Shown: positions 43,905 through 52,927, counted from the stretch's first letter. The stretch: DNA of 64,000 bases from Actinomadura hallensis (GCF_006716765.1 NZ_VFPO01000001.1:5394001-5458000), one strand, 5' to 3'. A program made the numbers and translations. The notes: generated by a model from the letters alone, not told the origin.

Positions 43905-44510
43905 ATGCAAGCCACCACCTGGTGGAGACGCCTCGACCGCCACAGCCTCGAACTGATCATCGGCCTCGCCCTGCTGGGGGTCGGCCTCTCCGTCCTCTTC
44001 CCGCTCCTCGGGGTGGTGGGCCTGATTCCCCCGCAGGAGACCCGCGAGGTCACCCTCAACAGCGACACCGAGGTCACCGCCCCCTCCGGCGACGGGGTGT
44101 CGCTCAGCGGAACCCGCCAGGCCGAGCTCACCGTCGACGACCCCGGCCTCCTGGACCGCGTCCTCCTCGCCGGCCCCGGGATCGTCCAGGGCGTCCTGGT
44201 CCTCGTGGTCCTGACCCTCCTCATGCAGATCGCCCTGACCTTCAGCGGAAGCGGGGAGTTCTTCGTCCGCCGGAACACGCGCCGCCTTTACACGATCGCC
44301 GTCGGCCTCCTCCTGATCGCCACGGTCGTCCCGGCCCTGGAGGTCGTCACGACGACCGCCCTGGTCTCCGGGACACCGGTGGAGCAGGCGGTCGTGATCA
44401 CCTACCGGCTGTCGGGCGTCACGGTCCTGCTGTCGTTCCTCGCCGTGGCCCTCGCGGGCGCGTTCGCGCACGGCACCCGCCTGCGCGCCGACACCGAGGG
44501 CCTGGTCTGA
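43905..44510 (+). CDS. DUF2975 membrane protein
   Basis: 201 residues from ATG 43905, GGGGGAG upstream. Four membrane helices (18-40, 90-112, 122-145 and 160-185) with an outer loop between the first two. DUF2975 proteins are typically encoded directly before a small XRE regulator, as here (TGATG overlap). The pair may work as a membrane-controlled transcription switch; no mechanism is established. Confidence 0.82.
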   Translation: MQATTWWRRLDRHSLELIIGLALLGVGLSVLFPLLGVVGLIPPQETREVTLNSDTEVTAPSGDGVSLSGTRQAELTVDDPGLLDRVLLAGPGIVQGVLVLVVLTLLMQIALTFSGSGEFFVRRNTRRLYTIAVGLLLIATVVPALEVVTTTALVSGTPVEQAVVITYRLSGVTVLLSFLAVALAGAFAHGTRLRADTEGLV

Positions 44511-44734
44511 TGCCGCCCGAGGACCCGCACCAGATCGAGGTGCACCTGGACCGCATCCTGACCGAACGCGGCATGACCCTGACCGAACTGGCCGAACGCG
44601 TGGGCGTCACGCCCGTCAACCTCTCGATCCTGAAGAACGGCCGCGCCAAGGCGATCCGCTTCACCACCCTCAGCGCCCTGTGCCGAGAACTGAACTGCCA
44701 ACCAGGCGACCTGCTCACCTACAACAAACCCTGA
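44510..44734 (+). CDS. Small XRE (YozG-type) regulator
   Basis: 74 residues, nearly all helix-turn-helix: LDRILTERGMTLTELAERVG, then VTPVNLSILKNGRAKAIRFT and LSALCRELNCQPGDLLTY. It overlaps the DUF2975 stop by one base and probably represses the shared promoter. Confidence 0.9.
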   Translation: MPPEDPHQIEVHLDRILTERGMTLTELAERVGVTPVNLSILKNGRAKAIRFTTLSALCRELNCQPGDLLTYNKP

Positions 44735-44780
44735 CCGGAGCCCCCAGCCCCCACAGCAACCACGCACCGACCCAGACCGT

Positions 44781-44935
44781 TGCGATCGCGACCGAAGGCA
44801 GGTTCGAGCAGGAAGGGCCCGCAGGGCCCGACCGCCGACGAGGAAGCGCAACCACCGCACGCAACGACACCGGCCACCGCATCAACCACGCGCCGGCCTC
44901 AACGCCTGCGATCGCGACCGAAGGCAGGTTCGAGC
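44781..44935. repeat. 29-bp direct repeat, two copies 126 bp apart
   Basis: TGCGATCGCGACCGAAGGCA followed by GGTTCGAGC is identical at 44781-44809 and 44907-44935. The similarity extends, with mismatches, about 25 bp further left of each copy. The second copy overlaps the 3' end of the acyl-AMP ligase frame. Confidence 0.8.
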
Positions 44936-44949
44936 GAAGCGAGAACCTG
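44925..44949. terminator. Hairpin CAGGTTC...GAACCTG between convergent genes
   Basis: Seven-bp arms pair exactly around an 11-base loop at the edge of the second repeat copy. It could end transcription of both the XRE operon and the acyl operon. The stem is short. Confidence 0.4.
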
Positions 44950-45653
44950 ATCGCGCAGCGAGCCTCTGGGCGAGGTACGCGCGCCGGGTGAGGAGGCGCT
45001 GCATCTTGCCGCTCGTCGTCCGCCGCACGGTGCCCCGCCCGGTCAGGACGACGCTCAGCGCGGGCAGCTCGAACGCGCGGGCCACACGGGCCTTGACCAG
45101 GGACGCCACCTCGTCGAACGGCGTCCCGGCGGCGGCCCTGGTGCTGATCTCCTGGACGAGGACGACGTGCTCCAGGCCATCGTCGGGCACACGGACGCCC
45201 GCTCCGTCCACACCGCCGTCCACACCGCCCCCCGGGCCGTCCGAGGCGCCGTCGAGGACGAACGCCGCGCCCGCGAGGGCGGCGGGGTGGGCGTCCCGCG
45301 CGGCCTCCTCGATGTCGTGGGCGTAGATGTTGCGGCCGTTGACGATGATGAGGTCCTTGATCCGCCCGGTGACGTACAGCTCGCCGTCCACGACGAAGCC
45401 GAGGTCGCCCGTCCGGAGATAGGGACCCTCCCCCGCCGCGGTGCGCGCCCCGAAGCCCTCACGCGTCTCCTGAGGGCTGCGCCAGTACCCGTGGGCGACG
45501 CTGCCCCCGCCGACCCAGATCTCCCCCACGCGTCCCTCTGGAAGGTCCTTGAGAGTCTCGGGGTCGATGATCCGCACGTCCAGGGTGACGGGGCGTCCGC
45601 TGCTCACCAGCCGCCGCACCCCCGCGCCGCCGCGCTCCGCCCGCTCGGGTTCG

Positions 45654-45707
45654 TCGCGGGGGACGGCGGTGTCGCGGGGGACGGCGGTGTCGCGGGGGAC
45701 GGCGGTG
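45654..45707. repeat. Three perfect copies of an 18-bp unit in the acyl-AMP ligase gene
   Basis: TCGCGGGGGACGGCGGTG repeats three times, encoding RDTAVP repeats on the minus strand. It lies in the linker after the MAETTLL motif, where FAALs vary in length, and ends about 40 bp from the frameshift. Confidence 0.85.
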
Positions 45708-46797
45708 TCGCGGGTGAGGGCCTCGGCGTCGAAGTCGCGGATCACGGCCCCGCCGCCGAGGGGGCGGCGGAGATGAGGAGGGTCGTCTCCGCCATGCCGT
45801 AGCACGGCATCCACATCTCGGGCCGGAAGCCGACCGGGGCGAACCGCTCGGTCATCCGCTCCAGCGTCGCGGCGCGGACCGGCTCCGCGCCGTTCTTGGC
45901 GACGCGGAGGGACGACAGGTCCAGGCCGTCCATCTGGCGGTCGTTGACGCGGCGTAAGACGAGGTCGTACCCGAAGTTGGGCGCGACCGTGATCGTGCCC
46001 CGGTAGCGGGTGATGAGCTCCAGCCACAGCACGGGCCGCTTGATGAACGTGATGGGCGAGGTGAACACGTAGCGGCAGCCCAGATACAGCGGCTGGAGGA
46101 ACTGCCCCACCAGACCCATGTCGTGGTAGTGCGGCACCCAGCCGACGCCCACGGTGTCGGAGGTCCCCTCTATGCGCCGCTTGATCTCCTCGCCGTTGCA
46201 CAGCAGGTTGCCGTGGGTGACCATCACGCCCTTCGGATCGCTGGTGGAGCCGGAGGTGTACTGAAGGAAGGCGAGGGTGTCGGGCCCGAACTCGGGCGGA
46301 CTCCATTCGCCGGGGTCCACGTCCTTCTGGTCTGCCTCGGTGTCGAGGCAGTGGACGCGACCCTTGAGCCCGCTCTGCGCGAGCCACCCGTCGATCTTGT
46401 CGCGGTGCGCGGTGTCGGTGAGGATCAGCGTGACGTCGGCGTCCTCGATGATCCGGCGGGTGCGGCCGAACCGCTCCGCGTCCAGGTCCGGCAGGGGCGC
46501 CGGCACCGCGACGACGCGCGCGTACAGGCACCCCAGGAACGCCGGCAGGAACGCCAGGCCCTCCGGATACAGCAGCAGGACGGCCCTGTCCCGCAGCCCG
46601 CGCGCCTCCAGCCGGCAGGCCAGCGCGCGGGCCCTGCGGTCCAGCTCGGCGAAGCCGAGCACGTTCTCCCTGTACGTGCGGCCCGGTTCCTCGCTGACGA
46701 ACGTGAACGAGCGCCCGTCACCGTGCTCCCGCACGTTCTCCCGGACGAGCGACACGAAGTCCGTATGCCCATGGTCCGTGTGCGCGCGCATGGGCCG

Positions 46798-48724
46798 TCA
46801 CTCGTCCTCGGCCAGGCACAGCAGGGAGAACCAGCGGCGCTCGTCGCTGCAGCGGAACATCGCGTCCTCCAGGGAAGGGAGGAACTCCTCCGACAGCACG
46901 GTGTCGGGGTGCGCGCGCTGCAGCAGGCGTTGCAGGCACAGCACGAGCCACCGGCCGTCCGCGAAGGCGCCGCCGAACGCGTGCCGGTTGTGCAGCCACG
47001 TCAGGACGCACGACATCATCGCGTGCAGCTCGCAGTACCGCTTGGCCCGTGCCAACGCCGCCACGGAACCCGTGTCGCCCTCGTTGGCCCGTATGCCCTC
47101 GTCCACCTTGGCGCGGAGCCCGCCGATGCTGGACAGCAGGTCCTTCAGCTCTGCCGCGACGCCGGGGGCCGCATGAGCGTTCGCCGCCGCCAGCAGTTCC
47201 TCGGAGATCTCCTCGAACCGCTGCCCGACCTCGTCGCGTCCCTCGTTGGTGAGCTGGAGCCTGCGGCCGTCGGGCTCCCAGGTGGGGGGGCGTCCTGGTC
47301 CAGCAGAACAGGTCGGCGAGCAGCTCCTCCTCGCCGCCGGTCTCCTCCGGCGGCTCGATCAGGTACGGCAGCTGCCCCGCGACGTTGGCGAGGTTGACGT
47401 GCGTGGTGCCCTCGAAGATGCTCGCGATCGCGTGGTCGCGCTGCAGCTTCTGGAACACCCCGTGCGCCACGCCCTCGCGCAGGTAGCCGCGCGCCGCCAG
47501 GACCGTCCCGATGCTGGCCACGACCTCCTCCCCCACCACGGGGACGAAGTACTTCACGATCGACGACCACAGGCTGAGCCGCCCCGGCGCGACCGTCAGG
47601 GCCCGCGTCACCGGGATCGCGACGCACTCGGCGATCAGCAGGTCCAGGTGCGCCTTGACCAGGTGGTCGCGGATGACGGGGATCTTGTAGATGTCCGCCC
47701 CGTACAGGGTCCGCTCGCGCGCGTACTTCATCCCGATGCGGACGACCGCGTCCATCGTCCCCACCGACAGCGCCGCGATCGCCGTCCGGGTGATCTGCAG
47801 CGTCTTCAGCGTCTGCACGAGCCCGGAGCCGCGCCGCCCGATCACCCGGTCGGCGGGGACCCGGGCGCCGACGAACGCCACGCCGCTCAGGTCGTGGCCG
47901 CGCAGCCCCACCGTCCGCACCGGCGGCAACGGCGCCCACATGTCCGGTTCGAGCTCGTTCTTGTCGACCAGGATGAGCGAGAAGTCGCGCGGGCCCGTCC
48001 GGGCGTAGGTGGTGACGAACCGGCCGCGCGTCGCGTTGCCGACCGGCCATTTCGTGCCGGTCAGCACCAGCTCGTCGCCCCGGATCTCCGCCTCCGACTC
48101 CGACGCCATGACGTCGCTGCCGTGGTCGGCCTCCGAGACGCCGAAGCAGGCCAGGTCGCCGTTCAGCACCCCGTCCGCCACGGTCTTGCGCTGCCACCCG
48201 TTCCCCCACAGCCAGACGGGGTTGACCGCCAGCAGCCCCGACCCGTACATCACCGCGACGGTGACGCTGCGGCGGGAGATGCCGCGCGTGACGAAGAACA
48301 GGTCCTCCAGGGTCGTCAGCCGCCCGCCCAGGCCGGCGGGCACCAGGTACTTCGGGAACCCCCAGGCCCGGACGGCGTCGACCGCGCCCCGCGGAAGCTC
48401 GTCGCGCTCCTCGGCCTCGACGATTTCCTTGTAGGAGAACGGGCCGGCCTCCTCCTCCATGGGGTCGCCGAGGAACCCGTCGAGGTCGGCGGCGACCCGG
48501 TGCGCGGGCGAGAGCACCCCCCGCCCGGCGGCCGGCCCCGCCATCCGCCCTGCGCGCCCCGAAGAGGCGGAGCCCGCGGATCGGTCCGGTGTCGTGACGG
48601 GAGGCGGTTCCGCGGGGGCGGAGGGGGCGGGGCGGCCCGGGGCGTCGGGCCGTCTCGAGGCCGCGGGGGGCGCGGGGTCTGCGGGATGCGTGCTGGCGGG
48701 GCGTGCGGGGACCTTGCTGTCCAT
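46798..48724 (-). pseudogene. Acyl-CoA/acyl-ACP dehydrogenase, frameshifted near its 3' end
   Basis: An FAD enzyme expected to put a double bond into the acyl chain, probably on the carrier protein. The first 75 residues are a Pro/Ala-rich tail. The core has DLACFGVSEADHGSDVMASE, TGTKWPVGNATRGRFVTTYA and FQKLQRDHAIASIFEGTTHV. At 47284-47290 there are seven G where six keep the frame, so translation leaves the frame after DLFCWT. The corrected C-terminus (PTWEPDGRRLQLTNEG ... FRCSDERRWFSLLCLAED) runs to 46798. It starts 13 bp after the NTF2-like gene and ends 6 bp before the ligase. Confidence 0.82.
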
Positions 48725-48737
48725 ATTCTTCGACTCC

Positions 48738-49163
48738 CTAGTGGTGGGCGGTGTCGGACGGGCCCCCCGGTCCCTCCGCTCCCTCCATCCGCCGGCCGAC
48801 CGCCCGGGCGAGCGTCATCGCCGCGGGCAGCGGGCGGACCATCACGGTCAGGCCGGTGACGAGACCGTCGTCGCCGAACCTGAGCAGATCGAGCCCCTGG
48901 ACGGACTTGCCCATCACCCGCGCGTCGAAGATCAGCGCCTGGGACGGGGCGTCCGGGCGGCCGGCGCCGACGAGCTCGTCGGTGTAGCGGAAGTCCTCGA
49001 AGACCTCCAGCAGCACGCCCAGCAGCGCGACGACGGAGTCGCGGCCGCGGTACGGCTTCACCATCACCGGGCTGTGGAACTCGATGCCGGGGTCGAGCGC
49101 GCTCGTGATCGCGGAGAGGTCCTTCGCCTCCACCGCCTTTCGGAACGTTCCGGGAACCGTCAT
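48738..49163 (-). CDS. NTF2-like (SnoaL-type) protein
   Basis: 141 residues from ATG 49163, GGGAGCAG upstream. The cone-shaped fold is suggested by TFRKAVEAKDLSAITSALDP, IEFHSPVMVKPYRGRDSVVA and QGLDLLRFGDDGLVTGLTVM. Members serve as cyclases, isomerases or hydratases, or only bind ligands. Being the middle gene of the acyl operon, it may act on the acyl chain or a later product. Confidence 0.8.
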   Translation of the reverse strand: MTVPGTFRKAVEAKDLSAITSALDPGIEFHSPVMVKPYRGRDSVVALLGVLLEVFEDFRYTDELVGAGRPDAPSQALIFDARVMGKSVQGLDLLRFGDDGLVTGLTVMVRPLPAAMTLARAVGRRMEGAEGPGGPSDTAHH

Positions 49164-49200
49164 CCGAGCTGCTCCCTTCACTTGCCGTGGTCGGGTCGGG

Positions 49201-50133
49201 TCACCGTCCCGGGCGGGACGATTCGGCGGGAGGCGCCTCCTCGGCGGAGTCCGGCACGGCGTCGGGCACGGCGTCGGGCCCGGAATCCGGCGCGGGATCG
49301 GGGGGGAGGGGCGGGACTGGGGCTGCGGCGCGGGCGAGGTCCTCGGCCCAGGCCCGGTAGCCGGCCGGCGAGGGGTGGAAGCCGTCGGTGGAGAAGAGGC
49401 CGCGGTCACGCGCCATCGCCTCGTCCATGGGGGCGTGGACCGCGCCGCGCGACCGGGCCGTGTCGCGCAGGATGCGGTCCATGGTGCGCGCCCGCGCGCC
49501 GAGCACGAGGCGCAGCGGCTGCGGGAGCGCGGGGAAGCGGTGCACGGGCGGCATGCCCGCGACGACCAGCGTCGCGTGCCCGTACCTGCCCTGGAGGGCG
49601 GCGATGAGCCGGGACACGTCGTCCGCCCACCGCCGCAGGGGGCGCCGCCGGATCAGGTCGTTGATCCCGACGGTCACCACGACGAGGTCCGGCCCGGGGT
49701 CGCCGGAGGGGGAGCCGTCCCGGGCCGGGCCGTCGCCCGGGGCGCCGTTCGCGGGGGCCACCAGCCCGGTCGTGACGCGGTGGGCGGTGGCGCCGTTCTC
49801 GCCGTTGACCGACCACGCCACGCTGCGCCGGAGCCGCTCCCTGAGCGCCTCGGCCAGGAAGCCCGGCAGCGCCTGCGCGTGCTGGGCGGCGCCGACCCCC
49901 ACGGCCGTGGACTCGCCGATCACCACGACCCGGTAGGCGGGCCCGGCGGCGGGGTCGGAGCCGGGGACGAAGCCCTGCTCGTCGCCGCCCGCGGGCGCGA
50001 GGCGGGGCGTGCACCGGACCGTGCGCCATGCCTGGACGGCCAGCACCGGCGCGAGCGCGATCGTCAGCAGCGACTGGGAGACGCGGGCGAAGGTGAATGG
50101 CGAGGCGAATGGCGAGGTGAATGATCTCTTCAT
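49201..50133 (-). CDS. Membrane-anchored SGNH hydrolase
   Basis: 310 residues. An N-terminal membrane/signal segment (LLTIALAPVLAVQAW, 22-36) is followed by an SGNH esterase fold. The nucleophile block reads VVVIGESTAVGVGAA (Ser75; Glu replaces the usual Asp of GDS). The Asn block is VTVGINDLIRRRP and the Asp-His pair is in FSTDGFHPSPAGY. A Pro/Asp-rich tail ends the protein. It could be an acyltransferase or thioesterase releasing acyl groups from the carrier protein at the membrane. A ribosome-site-like GAGATGAAGAG overlaps the start. Confidence 0.85.
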   Translation of the reverse strand: MKRSFTSPFASPFTFARVSQSLLTIALAPVLAVQAWRTVRCTPRLAPAGGDEQGFVPGSDPAAGPAYRVVVIGESTAVGVGAAQHAQALPGFLAEALRERLRRSVAWSVNGENGATAHRVTTGLVAPANGAPGDGPARDGSPSGDPGPDLVVVTVGINDLIRRRPLRRWADDVSRLIAALQGRYGHATLVVAGMPPVHRFPALPQPLRLVLGARARTMDRILRDTARSRGAVHAPMDEAMARDRGLFSTDGFHPSPAGYRAWAEDLARAAAPVPPLPPDPAPDSGPDAVPDAVPDSAEEAPPAESSRPGR

Positions 50134-50170
50134 CTCAATCCCAGGCTTGTGGCGGTTCGGCCCCCGAGGA

Positions 50171-50797
50171 TCACATGGCCCGCTCGCGAAGCAGGCTTCG
50201 TGCGAAGTTCGCGATCACCTCCGCCACATATGCGTGCCCCCGCGGGTTCAGGTGGATTCCGTCGGCGCTCCATATCCCGGGATCGGCGACCTTTTCCACC
50301 GTGGCGCGCGCGGGAAACGGTATTCCGAACTCGCGCGTGACACGGGCGAGTTCCTCGTTGAAATCATGAATGCGCTGTACCGTGCGCTTCTTGCGGAACT
50401 GCGACATCGGGGCCAGGTCGAGGAGCGGCGGCCGCGGCACGGGGATCGCGAGGGAGATCGCCCCGCGGGACCGCGCCCACGCGAACACCTCGTCCAGCCG
50501 GGCCGCGGCGGCCGCGCGCTCGAAGCCGCGCAGCGCGTCGTTCATGCCGCAGCCGAGCACGACGAGCGCCGGGCGCAGCTCGCGGACGGCGGGCAGCTGG
50601 GTGCGGGCCACGTCCTCGATCGTCGCGCCCGGATCGGAGACGTTGAGCGTCTCCTCGCGGGAAACTCCCAGCTCATGGGCCAGCCGGCCGGCCCAGCCGA
50701 GCCACCCGCCGGCCGGGTCGGGGTCGTTCTGGCCCTCGGCCACGCTGTCGCCGAGCACCACCATGACGGGCCCGCCGCCGGGCCGGGCCGCCATCAC
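50171..50797 (-). CDS. Cytoplasmic SGNH hydrolase
   Basis: 208 residues. Blocks: VMVVLGDSVAEGQNDPD (Ser18), VVLGCGMNDALRG (Asn), and IWSADGIHLNPRGHAYV (Asp-His). No signal peptide. The GTG start overlaps the carrier protein stop (GTGA), so the two are translated together, suggesting direct work on acyl-ACP, for example as thioesterase or acyltransferase. Confidence 0.87.
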   Translation of the reverse strand: MMAARPGGGPVMVVLGDSVAEGQNDPDPAGGWLGWAGRLAHELGVSREETLNVSDPGATIEDVARTQLPAVRELRPALVVLGCGMNDALRGFERAAAAARLDEVFAWARSRGAISLAIPVPRPPLLDLAPMSQFRKKRTVQRIHDFNEELARVTREFGIPFPARATVEKVADPGIWSADGIHLNPRGHAYVAEVIANFARSLLRERAM

Positions 50798-51051
50798 GCG
50801 ACGAGTTCGAGCAGGTAGTCGGTGAGCGCGGTCACCGTCTCCCTGCGCCGGGCCTCGGCCACATCGACCTCGACCTGCAGGTGGTCCTCGATGTCGCTGA
50901 TGATGCTGATGGCGTAGACGGAGTCGACGCCGTAGCGGGCCAGCGCGACGCCCGGATCGATGTTTTCCGCCGGCCTGTCGAGGTAGAAGGCGATCCTGTC
51001 AAGAAGCCACGATTGCAGCTCGTCGTGGGAAATTGTTTCCGATCTGGTCAC
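50794..51051 (-). CDS. Acyl carrier protein
   Basis: 85 residues from GTG 51051 with AGGAGG six bases upstream. It has the carrier fold with the phosphopantetheine Ser44 in ARYGVDSVYAISIISDIEDH. It is the first gene of the acyl operon. The carrier would take the fatty acid from the acyl-AMP ligase and present it to the dehydrogenase. Confidence 0.92.
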   Translation of the reverse strand: MTRSETISHDELQSWLLDRIAFYLDRPAENIDPGVALARYGVDSVYAISIISDIEDHLQVEVDVAEARRRETVTALTDYLLELVA

Positions 51052-51089
51052 CGCACTCCTCCTTATCGCAGAGGATCGTCGAATCAACG

Positions 51090-51101
51090 CGATAGCTATC
51101 G
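51090..51101. promoter_or_regulatory. 12-bp palindrome CGATAGCTATCG upstream of the acyl operon
   Basis: A perfect palindrome 39 bp upstream of the carrier protein start, in an AT-rich region that must hold the promoter of the six-gene operon. It may overlap the -10. No regulator gene adjoins, so the binder is unknown. Confidence 0.5.
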
Positions 51102-51512
51102 GAAGACGAGCAACACGCAAGATATATGCAAATAGTGGTCGTGTCTCAGGTCCGCATGTGAACGGTCGGACACAAGCATGTCTCTGTTCCGTAAATTAAG
51201 TCAGTGAACCGGTAAAACGGCACATTGATACTGGCTGGTAACCTCTTCCGCAAGGGACCCGCCGCAAGGGCTGCCGCGAACCTCGCTCCCCGCTGGTCAC
51301 ACTGATCCGCCGCCGCCCCGCGGCTCGCGCCGCGGCACGCGACCTGCGTCGTTCCCCAGCAGACCCGGCACGCGCGCACGCCGGCCGGCCGCGCCGGCCG
51401 GGCACGTTCCATGAGAATTTCGGTCAATCACCCAGACTCCCCCATCACGGGCGAGTCAGGTCATGCTTACCCCTCAGCCAGGCACAGCTTTCCCCGAGGA
51501 AAGATCGGCTGC
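51102..51512. other. Gene-free region between sulfotransferase and acyl operon
   Basis: About 150 bp next to the operon are AT-rich (promoter-like). The remainder is GC-rich with no convincing gene. A minus-strand frame at 51146-51427 lacks a ribosome site and known motifs. Confidence 0.5.
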
Positions 51513-52523
51513 TCAGGCGCCGTCCACCGGCACGGGCCCGGTCAGGTGCGAGACGACGGGATTGGGCTCGCGCGCCTGCGCCAGCCGGTCCAGGACGGCG
51601 TGCGCGTGCCGTGACCGCCACCGGTGCGCCTCGATCCGGCGGTACTTGGCGAGGCTCGCCGCGGACGGACGCGACACCCCCGAGAGCGTGTAGCCGTGCT
51701 GAACGAGGCGGGAGGCAAGGACGTGCTCGACGAGATCCGCCTCCCAGTCCTCCAGGCGCTCGCGCCACGCGCCGACGTTGCGGGTGTTGGGCGCCTCGTG
51801 CGTCCGCAGGTGCCACTTGCGGGCGGACGGAACCGTCTTGCGGGCGTGCTCGTACGCCTTCGTCATCGCCGGGTCGTACTCCTCGCCGAGGAACGCGCAC
51901 AGCTTCACCAGCTCGCTCTCCGGGTCGGCGACGAGGTCCTCGTACCGGAACTCGTAGAAGGTGCCGGGACCGAGGCGCCGCGCCAGGCGCTTGCCGGTGT
52001 CGACCGCCTCCTTCCAGGTCAGCGCGGCCGAGTAGATGTCGCCGTGGTACCAGGGCATCCGCTGCAGCGAGCTCACCGCGTCGCGGCCGTCCCGCACGAG
52101 GTGGATGAACTGGGCGTCCGGGAACATCCGCAGCAGCATCGGCACCCGGCGGAAGTAGCTCGGGCGCTTGTCGCCCCACCGGGGCTTGCCGTGCGCCCGC
52201 GCATACGCCCGGAAGACGGTCGCCAGCGCGGACCCGAGCGTCGGCGGCGCCTGCACGATCTCCTCGATGACCGCGTCGGGGTCGAGCTTGAGGACCCGGA
52301 ACTTGGTGTCCTTGCCCTTGACGATCCACTCGGCGAGCTTGCGCCGGTTCTCCTCCAGCTCCAGGTCGCCGAAGCCGTGCCGCGCCTCGTAGGAGGTGTG
52401 CACGAACCTGGTCTCGGACGGGAACGCGATGCGGCGGTGCGAGTGCAGCATCTGCTGGAGCAGGGTCGTTCCCGAACGGGGACAGCCGATGATGAAGATC
52501 GGCCGGCTGGTCTGCGGAGTCAT
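51513..52523 (-). CDS. PAPS-dependent sulfotransferase
   Basis: 336 residues from ATG 52523; a start at 52772 would add a low-complexity tail. The PAPS sites are IFIIGCPRSGTTLLQQMLHS (5'-phosphosulfate loop) and FIHLVRDGRDAVSSLQ (3'-phosphate). YHGDIYSAALTWKEAVDTGK and FYEFRYEDLVADPESELVKL follow in the usual order (Sulfotransfer_3 type). It is transcribed in the same direction as the acyl operon, 461 bp upstream, and may sulfate its product. Confidence 0.9.
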   Translation of the reverse strand: MTPQTSRPIFIIGCPRSGTTLLQQMLHSHRRIAFPSETRFVHTSYEARHGFGDLELEENRRKLAEWIVKGKDTKFRVLKLDPDAVIEEIVQAPPTLGSALATVFRAYARAHGKPRWGDKRPSYFRRVPMLLRMFPDAQFIHLVRDGRDAVSSLQRMPWYHGDIYSAALTWKEAVDTGKRLARRLGPGTFYEFRYEDLVADPESELVKLCAFLGEEYDPAMTKAYEHARKTVPSARKWHLRTHEAPNTRNVGAWRERLEDWEADLVEHVLASRLVQHGYTLSGVSRPSAASLAKYRRIEAHRWRSRHAHAVLDRLAQAREPNPVVSHLTGPVPVDGA

Positions 52524-52927
52524 GGCGCGCCAAAGTACGCCGGTCAGCTGAGCCGAACCCCAAAGCCACCTCAAGGAAACCTGAAGGTTCGCCCAGGGTT
52601 CTCGGCCCCATGCTAACGCCGCCCGCCGGCGTGCGCGGGGCCCTGCGGCGACGGGCGGCATCGATGGACGGCATCGATGGACGGGCGTCAACGGGCGGTG
52701 CCGCCAGGCGGGCCGGGCAGGACGGGAGATCGTCCCGGGGCGGACCCGGATGGGCAGTCGACTTTCCCGCACATCCCCTGGAGATGAATGGCGAGGTCAG
52801 ACGCCGATATGTCAATAGATCCAGCAGAAGACTTCCCTCATACCGAGAAGTAAGCTAAGGTAACTACCGGTGTGCCGGGAAGTCTGGTCGGCGATGTTCC
52901 TTTCCGCTGCGATCGTGAGGAGGACGG
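52524..52927. other. Gene-poor region between sulfotransferase and the membrane module
   Basis: No convincing long gene. Near 52660-52690 there are short repeats of GATGGACGG, and 52568-52588 forms an imperfect dyad. The part from 52800 to 52860 is AT-rich and could carry the promoter for the small peptide gene. Confidence 0.4.

Larger units (their letters stand above)
44882..46791 (-). pseudogene. Fatty acyl-AMP ligase, frameshifted
   Basis: The enzyme would adenylate a fatty acid and pass it to the acyl carrier protein of this operon. From ATG 46791 the N-terminal domain shows FLQYTSGSTSDPKGVMVTHG (AMP site), VGWVPHYHDMGLVGQFLQPL and CYGMAETTLLISAAP. The frame breaks at the C run 45748-45751, where one more base would restore it. 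The other half has LYVTGRIKDLIIVNGRNIYA and TVRRTTSGKMQRLLTRRAYL with the catalytic Lys. The HDMG and NIY features are those of FAAL rather than CoA ligases. The last residues (RSGSRFARTCLRSRSQ) come from the 29-bp repeat. Confidence 0.82.

Noticed and set aside
51146-51427. A 93-codon minus-strand frame between acyl operon and sulfotransferase
   Set aside because: Several Cys residues suggested a WhiB-like protein, but spacing does not fit, there is no ribosome site, and part of it lies in promoter-like AT-rich DNA.
52568-52588. Imperfect dyad ACCTCAAGG...CCTGAAGGT upstream of the sulfotransferase, considered as a third SoxR-type site
   Set aside because: The arms mismatch at several positions and no 19-bp spaced -35/-10 pair surrounds it.
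52610-52858. 82-codon plus-strand frame upstream of the small peptide gene
   Set aside because: Arg/Gly-rich with no ribosome site; looks like non-coding GC-rich DNA.
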